Notes: generated by a model from the letters alone, not told the origin. A DNA stretch of 64,000 nucleotides from Alphaproteobacteria bacterium UBA3768 (GCA_002372315.1 DFFU01000027.1:1-64000); one strand, 5' to 3'. Counted from the first letter of the stretch, positions 53,397 through 62,596 are shown. Translations and numbers: made by a program.

Positions 53397-54476
53397 CTAA
53401 CCTTTCTTTAAAAACTTTTTCCAAAACCAAATTTTGGCATCTGCTTTTACTTGTTCTGATTTCTTTTTGGTAAGTCCACGCAATGCCACAATTTGACGCA
53501 TAAATTCATGTCCTTCTTGGGCTGGAGATCCCATCATCTTTTTCATCGGTTCAATGTTGTTCATCACACCAGATTGTGCTGCAATTTGTGCGCCTGATCC
53601 AATTTTCAAGTGCCCCGCATATCCCACTTGACCACCCGAAACAACAAAATCACCAAATTCACAGCTGCCTGCGATACCATTTTGAGCCACGATAACGCAG
53701 CATTTACCTAATTTCACATTATGGGCTATTTGACACAAATTATCAATACGTGTTCCTGAACCAATCACCGTGTCACCCATTGCACCACGATCCACAGTGG
53801 TACAAGAGGAAATTTCCACATCATCCCCAATAATCACACGCCCCAATTGTGGACATTTTTGGGGGCCTTTTTCAGGGCTCATAGCAAAACCAAAACCATC
53901 TTGACCGATTTGGGCACCAGGGTAAATATAGACTTTATTTCCGGCAATACAATGCGATACAGTAGCATTTGCCCCCACCGTACACAAAGCCCCCATCTGA
54001 ACCCCATCTTCTATAACAGCATTCGCATGAATGTCACAACCTTCTCCCAAAATCACATTTTTTCCAATAACAGCGCCTGCTGCCACACGAGAGCCTGCGC
54101 CAATTTGGGCTGTAGGATCTACATATGCATTGGGGGAAATGCCTGCTTCAAAAGTGCGTGGATAAAAGGCAGATGCCACCAATCCGTATGAACGATGAGC
54201 GTCTTTTGATATTAAAGCAATTGTCCCTTCCGGAACAAATTCTTTAAATTTTTCTGGCACAATTACTGCTCCCGCCTTGGTTGCTTTTAGTGCATCTCGC
54301 ACAGATGGAATAAAAGCCCATGACACATCATTGGGGGTTGCATTTTCCAAATCTGCTACATCTTGAAAAACTCTATTGGCATCAATTCCCTCTGGCAAGA
54401 CTACTTCACCAATTTCAGCAAGTTTACCCAAAGTCAAACCACCTTCGACTTTATGGAAAAAACGTGTATCAGCCAT
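53397..54476 (-). CDS. lpxD: UDP-3-O-acylglucosamine N-acyltransferase LpxD
   Basis: 359 residues. An N-terminal uridine-binding domain (about 1-100) leads into hexapeptide repeats (YVDPTAQIGAGSRVAAGAVIG) with the catalytic His in NLCQIAHNVKLG. A C-terminal helical extension, longer than usual, ends Lys-rich. It does the third step of lipid A synthesis. The fabZ gene normally found between lpxD and lpxA is absent here. Confidence 0.96.
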   Translation of the reverse strand: MADTRFFHKVEGGLTLGKLAEIGEVVLPEGIDANRVFQDVADLENATPNDVSWAFIPSVRDALKATKAGAVIVPEKFKEFVPEGTIALISKDAHRSYGLVASAFYPRTFEAGISPNAYVDPTAQIGAGSRVAAGAVIGKNVILGEGCDIHANAVIEDGVQMGALCTVGANATVSHCIAGNKVYIYPGAQIGQDGFGFAMSPEKGPQKCPQLGRVIIGDDVEISSCTTVDRGAMGDTVIGSGTRIDNLCQIAHNVKLGKCCVIVAQNGIAGSCEFGDFVVSGGQVGYAGHLKIGSGAQIAAQSGVMNNIEPMKKMMGSPAQEGHEFMRQIVALRGLTKKKSEQVKADAKIWFWKKFLKKG

Positions 54477-54485
54477 AAAACCTCC

Positions 54486-55073
54486 TTAATGAGTCAATTT
54501 TGCTGGATCTGGATAGGCAACCTGTTGAATAGATTTATCTAAATTCTTTACAAAATCATCCGTCACATCCACTTTATTAGAAGCATATAAGACGTTATTC
54601 ATACTCAACAAAACCTTCAATCCTTTTTGCTGAGCTGTTTTTTCAACTGCTAAAGAAATTTCTTTTGCTGCGCCATTTAAAGCCACCTGAGATGCCATCA
54701 TAATACGTTCCATCGTTGGACGGTATTTTTCTTGAATCTTATTGGCACGACGTTGCAAATCACGGACCTTACTTTGGTATTCTTCAGGTTTTAATTTATC
54801 CTTTTGCTTTTCCAACTTTTGGGCATCTGCCTCTATATCCTTGGAATCAGCCATAATCCGAACACGAATCTGTTCTGCATACTTATTTTGTTCATTTTGG
54901 ACATACTGGTACACTTTGGCGTTTTTTTGAACAACATTAAAATCCACAACACCAATAGACGGACGAGAAAGTGAATAAACTCCCCATCCTAATAGCGCTA
55001 CAGCGATAACAGCAGCAGCTGCAAAACAAACTTTTCTATTTTCTTTTACCTTGGATAAATTTACTTTTTTCAT
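54486..55073 (-). CDS. OmpH/Skp family periplasmic chaperone
   Basis: 195 residues from the ATG at 55071-55073 (AAAGGA 7 bases upstream). A membrane or signal segment (about 17-38, VCFAAAAVIAVALLGWGVYSL) has no obvious cleavage site, so the protein may stay anchored. SIGVVDFNVVQKNAKVYQYV and the following long charged coiled coil (about 70-125) are Skp-like. It lies between bamA and lpxD as usual and is expected to hold unfolded outer-membrane proteins. Confidence 0.9.
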   Translation of the reverse strand: MKKVNLSKVKENRKVCFAAAAVIAVALLGWGVYSLSRPSIGVVDFNVVQKNAKVYQYVQNEQNKYAEQIRVRIMADSKDIEADAQKLEKQKDKLKPEEYQSKVRDLQRRANKIQEKYRPTMERIMMASQVALNGAAKEISLAVEKTAQQKGLKVLLSMNNVLYASNKVDVTDDFVKNLDKSIQQVAYPDPAKLTH

Positions 55074-55074
55074 T

Positions 55075-57336
55075 TTAGAATCCTTTCCCAAAATTTAACC
55101 TGAAAACACGTGTTTTATCAAACTTTGTTTTCACCAACGGATACGTGAAATCCAAATTGATTATCCCCATTGGAGATGCCCATAGAATCCCCGTACCCAC
55201 ACCAACTCGTATCTTACGAGAATAAAGCGTTTCATCATGATCATAACTATCAGGTTTTCCAATCATACCCGCATCAGAAAACACCTTTCCTTTAATACCC
55301 ATTTCTTTGGGTAATCCCAAGGGGAAGGATAGCTCTGTACTGGCGGCAGCATACCAATTGCCCCCCAATGCGTCTTGCGACCTTTTATCACGAGCACTTA
55401 CACCCCCGTATTCAAAACCACGCAAGGAAGCATCACCCAAAAGATAGCGATCATTAATACGCACACGCTGACCATCCCAGCCCCATATACGACCACCATC
55501 ACCACGAATTGAAAATACAACATCTTCAGCCACAGAAAAATAACGAATAGCAGTAGCATTAATACGGTAATATTTACTGTCACCTCCCAAGCCCGCAACT
55601 TCAGTATTCAAAGACAAATAATACCCTGTTGTTGGATCAATACGACTATCCCGTTTATCATAAATCAAGTCTTGACCAATCAAGGATACCGTTGTTCTTC
55701 CCTGTTGCTCTTTAACGGCCAACGCCGCATCATTATCAACATTTGTAATTTCATCACGACGTAAAGTATAATAGGCACTTTGACGTAAATGATCTGTATA
55801 GTCCCAACCAAAACGAATGGTACCACCTGTTGTTTTATAATCATATGAGGATGAATCAGAGTTATCACGTGTCGTATGGAACAAATCAATCCCTGCTGAC
55901 AAATTATAATCCATAAAGTATGGATTGGTAATGCCCGCTGTATACTGCGTTTCCTTTTGACTGAGCATCAAATTTAAGCGCGCAATATTACCAGTCCCCA
56001 AAATATTACGTTCTTGAATCCCTGTTTCAAACATCATTCCATCATAGGATGACCAACCCACACCAATATTAAAGGCTCCTGTTGATTTTTCAGCCAAAGA
56101 TAAATCAACATCTACTAAGGATGGGTTTCTAGGAACAGAGGATGTTTGCATATCCACGTTAGAAAAATAATCCAAATCAGACACACGTTGTTTTGATCGA
56201 CGCAGTTTGGACGCATTAAACGCGTCCCCTTCTTTAATACGAAATTCACGACGAATAACTTTATCTTTTGTACGTGTATTTCCTTTTATATTGATACGAC
56301 GGATAAATACTTTATCCCCTTCTGAAACCCTAAAAATCAATTTTGCTGTATGATTTTTATCATCCCGAACAATATCGGGGGTTACATTAACAAAAGCATA
56401 GCCTTCATTTATTAGGGTATCGGTAATATCATCTGCGGTTGCATTGACCTCATCCACATTAATAACATCCCCCTGCTCCAAGCGCAACAAATCTTTTAAA
56501 TCCTTTTTAGCGGTATATTCAGGGAGATTTACCTGAATATCCACATCTGAAACACGGTACTTCTGTCCTTCATTCAGTTGAAGTGTCAAAACAAAGCCCT
56601 CGCGGTCAGGCATCAATTCGGCCATTGCGCGCACAATTTCAAAATCCAAATAGCCATTTTGTAAATAAAAGCGACGAACCAATTCTTGATCATAGTTAAA
56701 ACGATCTGGATCATATGTATCTGTTGAAGACAAGAAACGATACCAGGCTTTTTCTTGGGTCATCATTTTATTTTTTAAAGTACCATCAGAATAGGCTTCA
56801 TTCCCTTCAAAATTAATTTGCTTCACCAAAGCCTTTTCGCCTTCATTGATTTCAAAAATCACATCAACACGATTTTGATCCAATTCACGGAAGGTTGGAT
56901 TGATAGAGGCAGCAAAACGCCCATGACGCTTATAAACTTCCAATAAGCGATCTGCATCCTTTTGTAATTTTCTTTTTGTAAATGTGTCCCCTGAACGCAG
57001 TAAAACTTCTGTTTTTAATGCATCATCATCCAAAGCCTTATTATCTTCAAAAAAGACATCATGAACAATTGGATTTTCAACCACTTTAATTTCTGCTATA
57101 CCATCTTTAAAATCAACTTTAACATCTGAAAATAAACCCGTAGCAAATAAAGTTTGAGATGCTTTTTCCCAATCATTATCAGAAACATCCATCCCCTTTT
57201 TCAAGCCAAGATAGCTCATTACCGTAGCATTTTCAATACGGCGCGTACCAGAAATATGAATTTCTTTTAACTCCTCAGCTTGAACTGAAAAAGCCATTAA
57301 AGCGCATAAAGCAAGTGTATATTTTAGTTTTTTCAT
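55075..57336 (-). CDS. bamA: Outer membrane protein assembly factor BamA
   Basis: 753 residues. A signal peptide (MKKLKYTLALCALMAFSVQAEE) is followed by five POTRA domains (about 23-420; VFFEDNKALDDDALKTEV, VKQINFEGNEAYSDGTLK, FIRRINIKGNTRTKDKVIRR) and the beta-barrel. The conserved loop-6 motif appears as LRGF (DASLRGFEYGG) and the protein ends in an aromatic residue (NFGKGF). It folds beta-barrel proteins into the outer membrane. It overlaps rseP by 4 bases. Confidence 0.97.
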   Translation of the reverse strand: MKKLKYTLALCALMAFSVQAEELKEIHISGTRRIENATVMSYLGLKKGMDVSDNDWEKASQTLFATGLFSDVKVDFKDGIAEIKVVENPIVHDVFFEDNKALDDDALKTEVLLRSGDTFTKRKLQKDADRLLEVYKRHGRFAASINPTFRELDQNRVDVIFEINEGEKALVKQINFEGNEAYSDGTLKNKMMTQEKAWYRFLSSTDTYDPDRFNYDQELVRRFYLQNGYLDFEIVRAMAELMPDREGFVLTLQLNEGQKYRVSDVDIQVNLPEYTAKKDLKDLLRLEQGDVINVDEVNATADDITDTLINEGYAFVNVTPDIVRDDKNHTAKLIFRVSEGDKVFIRRINIKGNTRTKDKVIRREFRIKEGDAFNASKLRRSKQRVSDLDYFSNVDMQTSSVPRNPSLVDVDLSLAEKSTGAFNIGVGWSSYDGMMFETGIQERNILGTGNIARLNLMLSQKETQYTAGITNPYFMDYNLSAGIDLFHTTRDNSDSSSYDYKTTGGTIRFGWDYTDHLRQSAYYTLRRDEITNVDNDAALAVKEQQGRTTVSLIGQDLIYDKRDSRIDPTTGYYLSLNTEVAGLGGDSKYYRINATAIRYFSVAEDVVFSIRGDGGRIWGWDGQRVRINDRYLLGDASLRGFEYGGVSARDKRSQDALGGNWYAAASTELSFPLGLPKEMGIKGKVFSDAGMIGKPDSYDHDETLYSRKIRVGVGTGILWASPMGIINLDFTYPLVKTKFDKTRVFRLNFGKGF

Positions 57337-58427
57337 TCAAATATCCTTTGTAAAATACGTGGAACATCCAAAAACAACGAATAAATAAAAATCAGCATTA
57401 ACAAACTAAATCCCATATAAATCAATCGATTTTGGGCTTTTTCAGATAAAGGTTTGCGACGCACAGCCTCAATCGCATAGAAAGCCAAATGCCCTCCATC
57501 TAAAACAGGGATTGGCAATAAATTCATCAATCCTATTGCAATAGACACATTCGCAATAAAACCTATCAAAACAATCCAGCCTCCCATTAGGGCATCACCT
57601 GATGCTTCAGCAATACCCAACGGCCCACGTAAATCACGTGGAATACGATGCCCTGTAATAATTTGTCCCAAATAGCGTAAGGTGCCTGCTGTCACATCCC
57701 ACAAAGTTTCACCTGACAAAACAACAGCCCCCAAAAAATTTAAATCATCTTTAACTTCATAAGCGTCCAAAGAGGCTTGGATGCCTAATAAAGCTGGAGA
57801 ATTCTTTGTTTCTTGCAGAGCTGGCACCAAAATTTCCTTTTCAGCATTTTCACGACGAACAATGATGTTTAAGGGCTGACCATACTCTTCCAATCGAACA
57901 ATATGAGCAATATCCGAAAAAGATTCAATTCTTCTGGAATTGATTGAAACAATCGTATCCCCCGATAGGATACCAGCTTTCTGTGCGGCCGAATCAGGCA
58001 TTACTTCCCCAACAACTGGCAGAATAATCAGCTGTCCGACTCCCCAAAAAAGCCCCACTAATAAAACAAATGCTAATAGGTAATTTGTGGCTGGCCCAGC
58101 AAAAATAATCAAAGCTCTTTGCCATAAAGGTTTAGCCAAAAAAGTTTTGTGTAAATCTTCGGGGGCAATATTCTTAGTAGATTTTTTGGCACTAGCAGCA
58201 TCTTCATCCCCCAACATTTTAACATATCCCCCCAAAGGAATCAAACAAACTTTCCAACGCGTTCCTTTTTTATCATTATATCCCCAAAGTTCTTTACCAA
58301 AACCAATTGAAAATTCAACCACCTGTACACCACAGCGACGTGCCACAAAAAAATGCCCACCTTCGTGTACGATAACGACAATAGATAGAACCAAAACAAA
58401 GGCAAACAAGTAAATTAGTGTGGTCAT
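57333..58427 (-). CDS. rseP: Site-2 protease RseP
   Basis: 364 residues. The zinc site HEGGH (VIVHEGGHFFVARR, about 20-24) is in the first membrane segment and the third ligand in LPIPVLDGGHL. One PDZ domain (about 125-200, GEVMPDSAAQKAGILSGDTI) is seen; enterobacterial RseP has two. It cleaves anti-sigma factors or signal-peptide remnants within the membrane. It is coupled on both sides, to cdsA and bamA. Confidence 0.95.
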   Translation of the reverse strand: MTTLIYLFAFVLVLSIVVIVHEGGHFFVARRCGVQVVEFSIGFGKELWGYNDKKGTRWKVCLIPLGGYVKMLGDEDAASAKKSTKNIAPEDLHKTFLAKPLWQRALIIFAGPATNYLLAFVLLVGLFWGVGQLIILPVVGEVMPDSAAQKAGILSGDTIVSINSRRIESFSDIAHIVRLEEYGQPLNIIVRRENAEKEILVPALQETKNSPALLGIQASLDAYEVKDDLNFLGAVVLSGETLWDVTAGTLRYLGQIITGHRIPRDLRGPLGIAEASGDALMGGWIVLIGFIANVSIAIGLMNLLPIPVLDGGHLAFYAIEAVRRKPLSEKAQNRLIYMGFSLLMLIFIYSLFLDVPRILQRIFE

Positions 58428-59260
58428 TGGGCAATCTCCCCTCCACTGGCCAAGTAAATCACCACAGCCGCAACAACAACTGCAAAAATCAATCCATCAA
58501 CCCGGTCAAAAACGCCACCATGACCTGGGATTAAATTACTAGAATCCTTTAAATCTAAACGGCGCTTAATGTAAGATTCAAACAAATCGCCCAACTGAGA
58601 AACAACGGCCAAACATCCCGCAGAAAACACCAAAACACGAGTTGTTACATGAAATGGCGTATCCATGTATCCATAGGATTTTAAAAACATCGCAAAAATC
58701 CAAGCTACCAACATCGCAAACACAACACCACCAACACATCCTGACCATGTCTTTTTGGGGCTCACTTTGGGACACAACTTCGGACCACCAACAGTTTTAC
58801 CCACAATAAACCCACCCACATCCGTTGCCCAAACAACAAAGAATAGCCACAAAACCATTTCCTTAGCGTTATCCAAGTTCACAAAATAAAGCCAACTGAG
58901 GGCCAATAAAGGCAAACATACATAAACTGTCCCCAAGGAAAAAGCCAAATTTGCGTTGCTCTTCCAATAGGCCAAAGTCATTCCCACCAAAATAATCCAA
59001 ATCGTAAAAGAAGGACTATCTTCTGCCAAAAAAGCCGTCAACATAGCCGTAATCAGAACCCATAAACCGCCCAACGTTTGTTTTTTATAAAACATTGTAT
59101 CCCATTCCCAAGCAAGTCCGGCACCAAGCAATGCCAAGAAAATCTTGAATAATGGAACAGAATAATCTTCATAAACTGATTTACCACACCAAACTACATA
59201 CCAAACCAATGGCACAATAATCAACGATGAAATAACCCTTAAAATTAAATTAGAATGCAT
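58424..59260 (-). CDS. cdsA: Phosphatidate cytidylyltransferase CdsA
   Basis: 278 residues with about eight membrane segments. The C-terminal family signature is SPKKTWSGCVGG, then SQLGDLFESYIKRRLDLKDSSNLIPGHGGVFDRVDGL. It makes CDP-diacylglycerol, the precursor of all phospholipids. It opens the 13-gene envelope block; upstream uppS is not next to it, as a promoter and tRNA gene follow instead. Confidence 0.96.
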   Translation of the reverse strand: MHSNLILRVISSLIIVPLVWYVVWCGKSVYEDYSVPLFKIFLALLGAGLAWEWDTMFYKKQTLGGLWVLITAMLTAFLAEDSPSFTIWIILVGMTLAYWKSNANLAFSLGTVYVCLPLLALSWLYFVNLDNAKEMVLWLFFVVWATDVGGFIVGKTVGGPKLCPKVSPKKTWSGCVGGVVFAMLVAWIFAMFLKSYGYMDTPFHVTTRVLVFSAGCLAVVSQLGDLFESYIKRRLDLKDSSNLIPGHGGVFDRVDGLIFAVVVAAVVIYLASGGEIAQ

Positions 59261-59286
59261 GAAATATCCTTTTCTCTTTGAAAAGT

Positions 59287-59315
59287 ACTATGGCAAATTT
59301 TAAATGCTCTGTCAA
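59287..59315 (-). promoter_or_regulatory. Promoter of the cdsA-ugd envelope block
   Basis: On the minus strand TTGACA (59310-59315), 17-bp spacer, CATAGT (59287-59292). All 13 genes downstream are separated by 10 bases or less or overlap, so this may be the main promoter. Confidence 0.65.
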
Positions 59316-59363
59316 GTGAAAGTTTTATTTTTTAAAAAAGAATATTTTGAAATGAAATTTTTC

Positions 59364-59392
59364 TTGACTTTTTATTTAAAATAGGTTAAAAA
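59364..59392 (+). promoter_or_regulatory. Promoter of tRNA-Thr
   Basis: TTGACT (59364-59369), 17-bp spacer, TAAAAA (59387-59392), 13 bases before the tRNA. Confidence 0.6.
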
Positions 59393-59405
59393 TACACCTG
59401 TCTTT

Positions 59406-59480
59406 GCCGCAGTAGCGTAGTGGTAGCGCACATCCTTGGTAAGGATGGGGTCGAGAGTCCGATTCTCTCCTGCGGCACCA
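59406..59480 (+). tRNA. tRNA-Thr(GGT)
   Basis: 75 bases including encoded CCA. The acceptor stem is GCCGCAG/CTGCGGC. The anticodon arm is CATCC-TTGGTAA-GGATG, giving anticodon GGT. The T arm has GAGAGTCCGATTCTCTC, with TCCGATT in place of the usual TTCGAAT, a mild oddity. A tyrosine recombinase lies downstream, so the 3' end is a probable attachment site. Confidence 0.93.
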
Positions 59481-59490
59481 GTTTTGAATT

Positions 59491-59516
59491 AAGCCCTTGT
59501 TTATCAAGGGTTTTTT
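59491..59516 (+). terminator. Rho-independent terminator of tRNA-Thr
   Basis: CCCTTG (59494-59499) and CAAGGG (59505-59510) around TTTAT, followed by six T. Confidence 0.85.
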
Positions 59517-59541
59517 CATGCCTAAAATGCTGTTTTTTAGG

Positions 59542-59576
59542 TGGGACACAGGACTGGGACACAAATGTGGGACACA
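59542..59576. repeat. Three TGGGACACA repeats at 13-bp spacing
   Basis: Identical 9-mers at 59542-59550, 59555-59563 and 59568-59576, each separated by four bases. They lie between the tRNA-Thr terminator and the recombinase gene, where arm-type binding sites are often found. Confidence 0.85.
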
Positions 59577-59901
59577 AAGCCACAAAAATACCCTCAATTT
59601 TACTGTCATTTTTGAACCCTTTTTAGGGGTATTTTTATGAATTTGCCAAAGTGAATTTTATGCCAAAATATCCCTTTGGTTTTCCTACTCTATCAACGCT
59701 TTTGCCCTTTAGGTCCAGAAACCTTTTTGAACAGAATCTGTTTTTAAATGACTTTTTGCTTGATAACAAAAATGGATTTTTTGACAAAGTGGTTTTTATA
59801 CCCCTCATCACCTATGTGCATCGCTAACAAAAATGGTCTTGCAAGACATTGTGCATATCTTGACAAGACCAGTGTCGGTGAAATCAGTTTAATCAAAGCT
59901 G
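59577..59901. other. Non-coding attachment-side region with inverted repeats
   Basis: No gene is supported. It contains a 12-bp perfect palindrome (GTCTTGCAAGAC, 59835-59846) and a wider inverted repeat GGTCTTG (59834-59840) and CAAGACC (59863-59869). TAACAAAAATGG also occurs twice (about 59763 and 59824). These may be recombinase, excisionase or terminator sites. Confidence 0.5.
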
Positions 59902-61674
59902 TTATTCGTTTAATGCTCTTATAACGTAACTATCCATGAATTCTTTCTTGAGTTCATTGAGTTCACGGTTGATGGGATATTCAATTTTACTGATTTCTTC
60001 CAGCATAATGCTTATATCTTTCTTATGAGCATAAATTCTTTGCCCTATTCCGTGCTCTGTCCACCCACAAATAGCATTTTGATACTCTGAAGGGATTCGT
60101 TTCTCAACCGCCATTGTTTCAAATGTGTGGCGAAATGAATGGAATACTTTAGATTTATCTTTAATTCCAAGACGGTCTAAATGTCTTGCAAACCAGGACT
60201 GAACAGAACGTCCATATAAGCCCCTTTTCTGACGATTTAAATCGCTAAACAGTTTTCCTTTACCATTTTTTCTTTGATATTCTACATACTGTAAGAACCC
60301 CATATTGATGAGTTTAGGATGTATTGGAATAACTCTGTTAGAACCTTTATTCTTCAAAGACTTATCTTCTCCTCTATCATTAATACTTAAACAAGGAATT
60401 CCCTTTTCTCGCACAACATCATTCAGGTCCATCTGACAAATTTCATTCTGTCGGCATCCATGATAAAGTGCAATAATTGGTATCCAAAATTTAGCGATAT
60501 TTTTCCGTTCATGAGGATTTGGATAATATTTAGGATTGAAGATTTTATGTAGCTCATCTGATGTAAATGGTTCCCTCTTCAAAGAATCTGTTCTAAGTGG
60601 TATGTCTACAAAATCATTCATACTATTTTGAATTATTTCCTCTTTAACCGCATACCGCATAAACTCTTTGAAGACAAACAAATAACGTTGTATCGTTGAT
60701 TTTGCCAGAGCATTTTTAGGAGAGGATGTTAAAATATCTTGTAAGGCTTCCCTCTTTTGATATAAAGCTGTCCATTTTTTAGAAACTGAATGTATTTGCA
60801 TACTCAATTTACGACAATCTTGAGGTGTTATATCCTCTATGTACTCTTTCCCCATTAACATAAAGGCTAGCTGAATAGATAACTTATCCATATATATTCG
60901 TTGCTTTGTTGTCCCTTTTAAGTTTTTCTTCATTGATGCAAAGCGTTTAAAGAACTTCTCCCAATGGGTTGCAGCCATTGAATGATGGATTCGTTCATCA
61001 GTCTTCATAGTGTCATAAGTTCTGAGCAAGGTTATAACTTTTGGGTTTGTTGGAGTGTACAGCTTTTCCTCTTGTCCTGCCCTTACTGCTTTCTTGGCAT
61101 AGTGGTCTAATTGGGCAATATGTGTTGAAAACTCCTTCAACCAGTCATATTTTGCCCCCTTTTCCACAAGCCCCAATTCAATCTCCTTATTCCGTAATTG
61201 GTGGTAAATTGTCCGCAGTGTAATGTTTGCTTTATTCTTATCCACAAGACCTTTTAGGTAATCCAGAATCATATCCTGCATGAGTTTCCGAATATCTGCT
61301 TCTTTCTTCCCATTGGGGAATAAAATGATATCAGCTTCGCTTTTGTGACGGGATTTAATCTCCTCCTGATTATCTTCTAAAAATGTTTGGATTTGTTCCA
61401 ATCTGTGGAGCAACAATTTGTCCACATCGGCTTTATTTAATATTATTTGTTTTTGTTCATTTACTTTCATAATTATATCCTTAAATATAGTTAAAAATGC
61501 TTGTAAATGAGCAAATTCTACACGCCATTTCTCTATCGCTTCTTGATATACCGAGGTGTTCAGCGAGAGCTTAACCTCCGAACATCTGGCAAGGACTTTT
61601 AGGCAGGATGGAATCCTAATCCTAAAGTAAAAGAGTCGCTGTCTTGCGAAGAGTCCTGGGTAATGATACGACAT
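59902..61674 (-). CDS. Tyrosine recombinase / phage-type integrase
   Basis: 590 residues, long for the family. The catalytic domain has the first Arg in YHGCRQNEI (about 408), a Lys in NKGSNRVIP, the HSFRHTF box (about 510-516) and the Tyr nucleophile in RIYAHKK (about 546), so it should be active. The N-terminal part (LFYFRIRIPSCLK) resembles the DUF6538-type start of alphaproteobacterial island integrases. A core-binding domain lies at about 245-360. It points toward tRNA-Thr, as expected for an element integrated there. AAAGGA lies 8 bases before the ATG. Confidence 0.93.
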   Translation of the reverse strand: MSYHYPGLFARQRLFYFRIRIPSCLKVLARCSEVKLSLNTSVYQEAIEKWRVEFAHLQAFLTIFKDIIMKVNEQKQIILNKADVDKLLLHRLEQIQTFLEDNQEEIKSRHKSEADIILFPNGKKEADIRKLMQDMILDYLKGLVDKNKANITLRTIYHQLRNKEIELGLVEKGAKYDWLKEFSTHIAQLDHYAKKAVRAGQEEKLYTPTNPKVITLLRTYDTMKTDERIHHSMAATHWEKFFKRFASMKKNLKGTTKQRIYMDKLSIQLAFMLMGKEYIEDITPQDCRKLSMQIHSVSKKWTALYQKREALQDILTSSPKNALAKSTIQRYLFVFKEFMRYAVKEEIIQNSMNDFVDIPLRTDSLKREPFTSDELHKIFNPKYYPNPHERKNIAKFWIPIIALYHGCRQNEICQMDLNDVVREKGIPCLSINDRGEDKSLKNKGSNRVIPIHPKLINMGFLQYVEYQRKNGKGKLFSDLNRQKRGLYGRSVQSWFARHLDRLGIKDKSKVFHSFRHTFETMAVEKRIPSEYQNAICGWTEHGIGQRIYAHKKDISIMLEEISKIEYPINRELNELKKEFMDSYVIRALNE

Positions 61675-61697
61675 ATTGGTTTTCCTTTATGTCGCCG

Positions 61698-61725
61698 ATC
61701 GTATTGATTTAATTTCTTAAGTCAA
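61698..61725 (-). promoter_or_regulatory. Candidate integrase promoter
   Basis: On the minus strand TTGACT (61720-61725), 16-bp spacer, TACGAT (61698-61703). Flanking CGATC/GATCG sequences lie at both ends. Confidence 0.4.
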
Positions 61726-61740
61726 GATCGTTTATGCAGA

Positions 61741-61760
61741 ATTTGCTCTTATTTGCTCAT
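61741..61760. repeat. Two ATTTGCTC direct repeats, 10 bp apart
   Basis: ATTTGCTC at 61741-61748 and 61751-61758, directly upstream of the integrase promoter. One inverted copy (GAGCAAAT) lies inside the integrase gene near 61507. They could be regulator or recombinase binding sites. Confidence 0.6.
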
Positions 61761-61762
61761 AC

Positions 61763-62356
61763 TTACAAATAATTTCTTACTTCTCTTACTAGACAACCAT
61801 CATGAAAAACATATGTATTATCCACGCAACACCCAACTTCGTATTCATGAAGGCGAAATGTAAGTTTCGGATACATAGCAGATAGTTTTTTTATAATTGG
61901 CAAGGGAGCATTCCAAGCCGTATAGAATACGAAATGACAAGAGGGTTTTCCGTGGTATGTTGACCACCCACATGGGAAACCGTAGTCTTCCGTATTTGCG
62001 TTCCATTTTGTTCCCCAATGTTCAACATGCCAGTCATACCAGCTACAAGCTCCATAATGTTCTAAACAAAACAAGGACTTTTCTGCATTTTGACGATAAG
62101 ATATATTATCTTTAAGCATTGAATCTAACCTTTTCTTATCGTTTTCAGGTACTTCCTTGCCTTCTTTTTCGTCTTTTACCAATTGAATATCTTCAGATAA
62201 GGTAGCAACAGCAATAACTTCCTCCAATTCTTTTGGCGTTGGGATTATTCTATCAAAATCAATAGTTTCCTCATTACCTCCGAATTTATCAAAGCATTCC
62301 TGTAAGGAGTTCTCATCACCATACATAGTCACTGTGTTTTCGCACCAATTTGGCAT
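61763..62356 (-). CDS. DUF1281/Api92-like ferredoxin-fold protein of mobile elements
   Basis: 197 residues. The N-terminal MPNWCENTVTMYG, the central SWYDWHVEHWGTKWNAN and the FVFYTAWNAPLPIIKKL are typical of the DUF1281/Api92-like family found on plasmids, phages and islands. Function unknown. A strong AAGGAGGT site lies 5 bases before the ATG. It follows the 53-residue gene by 15 bases and is probably co-transcribed. Confidence 0.88.
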   Translation of the reverse strand: MPNWCENTVTMYGDENSLQECFDKFGGNEETIDFDRIIPTPKELEEVIAVATLSEDIQLVKDEKEGKEVPENDKKRLDSMLKDNISYRQNAEKSLFCLEHYGACSWYDWHVEHWGTKWNANTEDYGFPCGWSTYHGKPSCHFVFYTAWNAPLPIIKKLSAMYPKLTFRLHEYEVGCCVDNTYVFHDGCLVREVRNYL

Positions 62357-62371
62357 TTTATACCTCCTTCC

Positions 62372-62533
62372 TTATGCTGGCATATAGCCTTTTTCAAGAA
62401 CCGTCTGCACAACATACTCTAAAAACCTTTGGTCGTCTTCAGAACTGTGCAGATATTCCAGATAAACTGATTTTGGTTGTCGGAGTTGCCGCAAAGCATC
62501 CCGCATTTCTATTTGACTTTTATTTTCAGTCAT
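62372..62533 (-). CDS. Small hypothetical protein, 53 aa
   Basis: ATG at 62531-62533, stop TAA at 62372-62374, AAAGGA 8 bases upstream. It is helical and charged (MRDALRQLRQPKSVYLEYL) with no membrane segment and may be a small regulator. It is the first of two closely spaced genes on the element. Confidence 0.65.
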   Translation of the reverse strand: MTENKSQIEMRDALRQLRQPKSVYLEYLHSSEDDQRFLEYVVQTVLEKGYMPA

Positions 62534-62596
62534 AGTATAATTCCTTTGTTAAGTGAGAGCAGAAGAAGTTCCAGTTCTTCCACTCTCGGTTGATAA

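Noticed and set aside
59376..59609. Minus-strand open frames across tRNA-Thr
   Set aside because: They run through the tRNA gene and its terminator, a common artefact at tRNA loci. No ribosome site or family match.
62350..62535. Plus-strand open frame opposite the 53-residue gene
   Set aside because: The minus strand frame has a better ribosome site and is spaced as an operon with the DUF1281-type gene.
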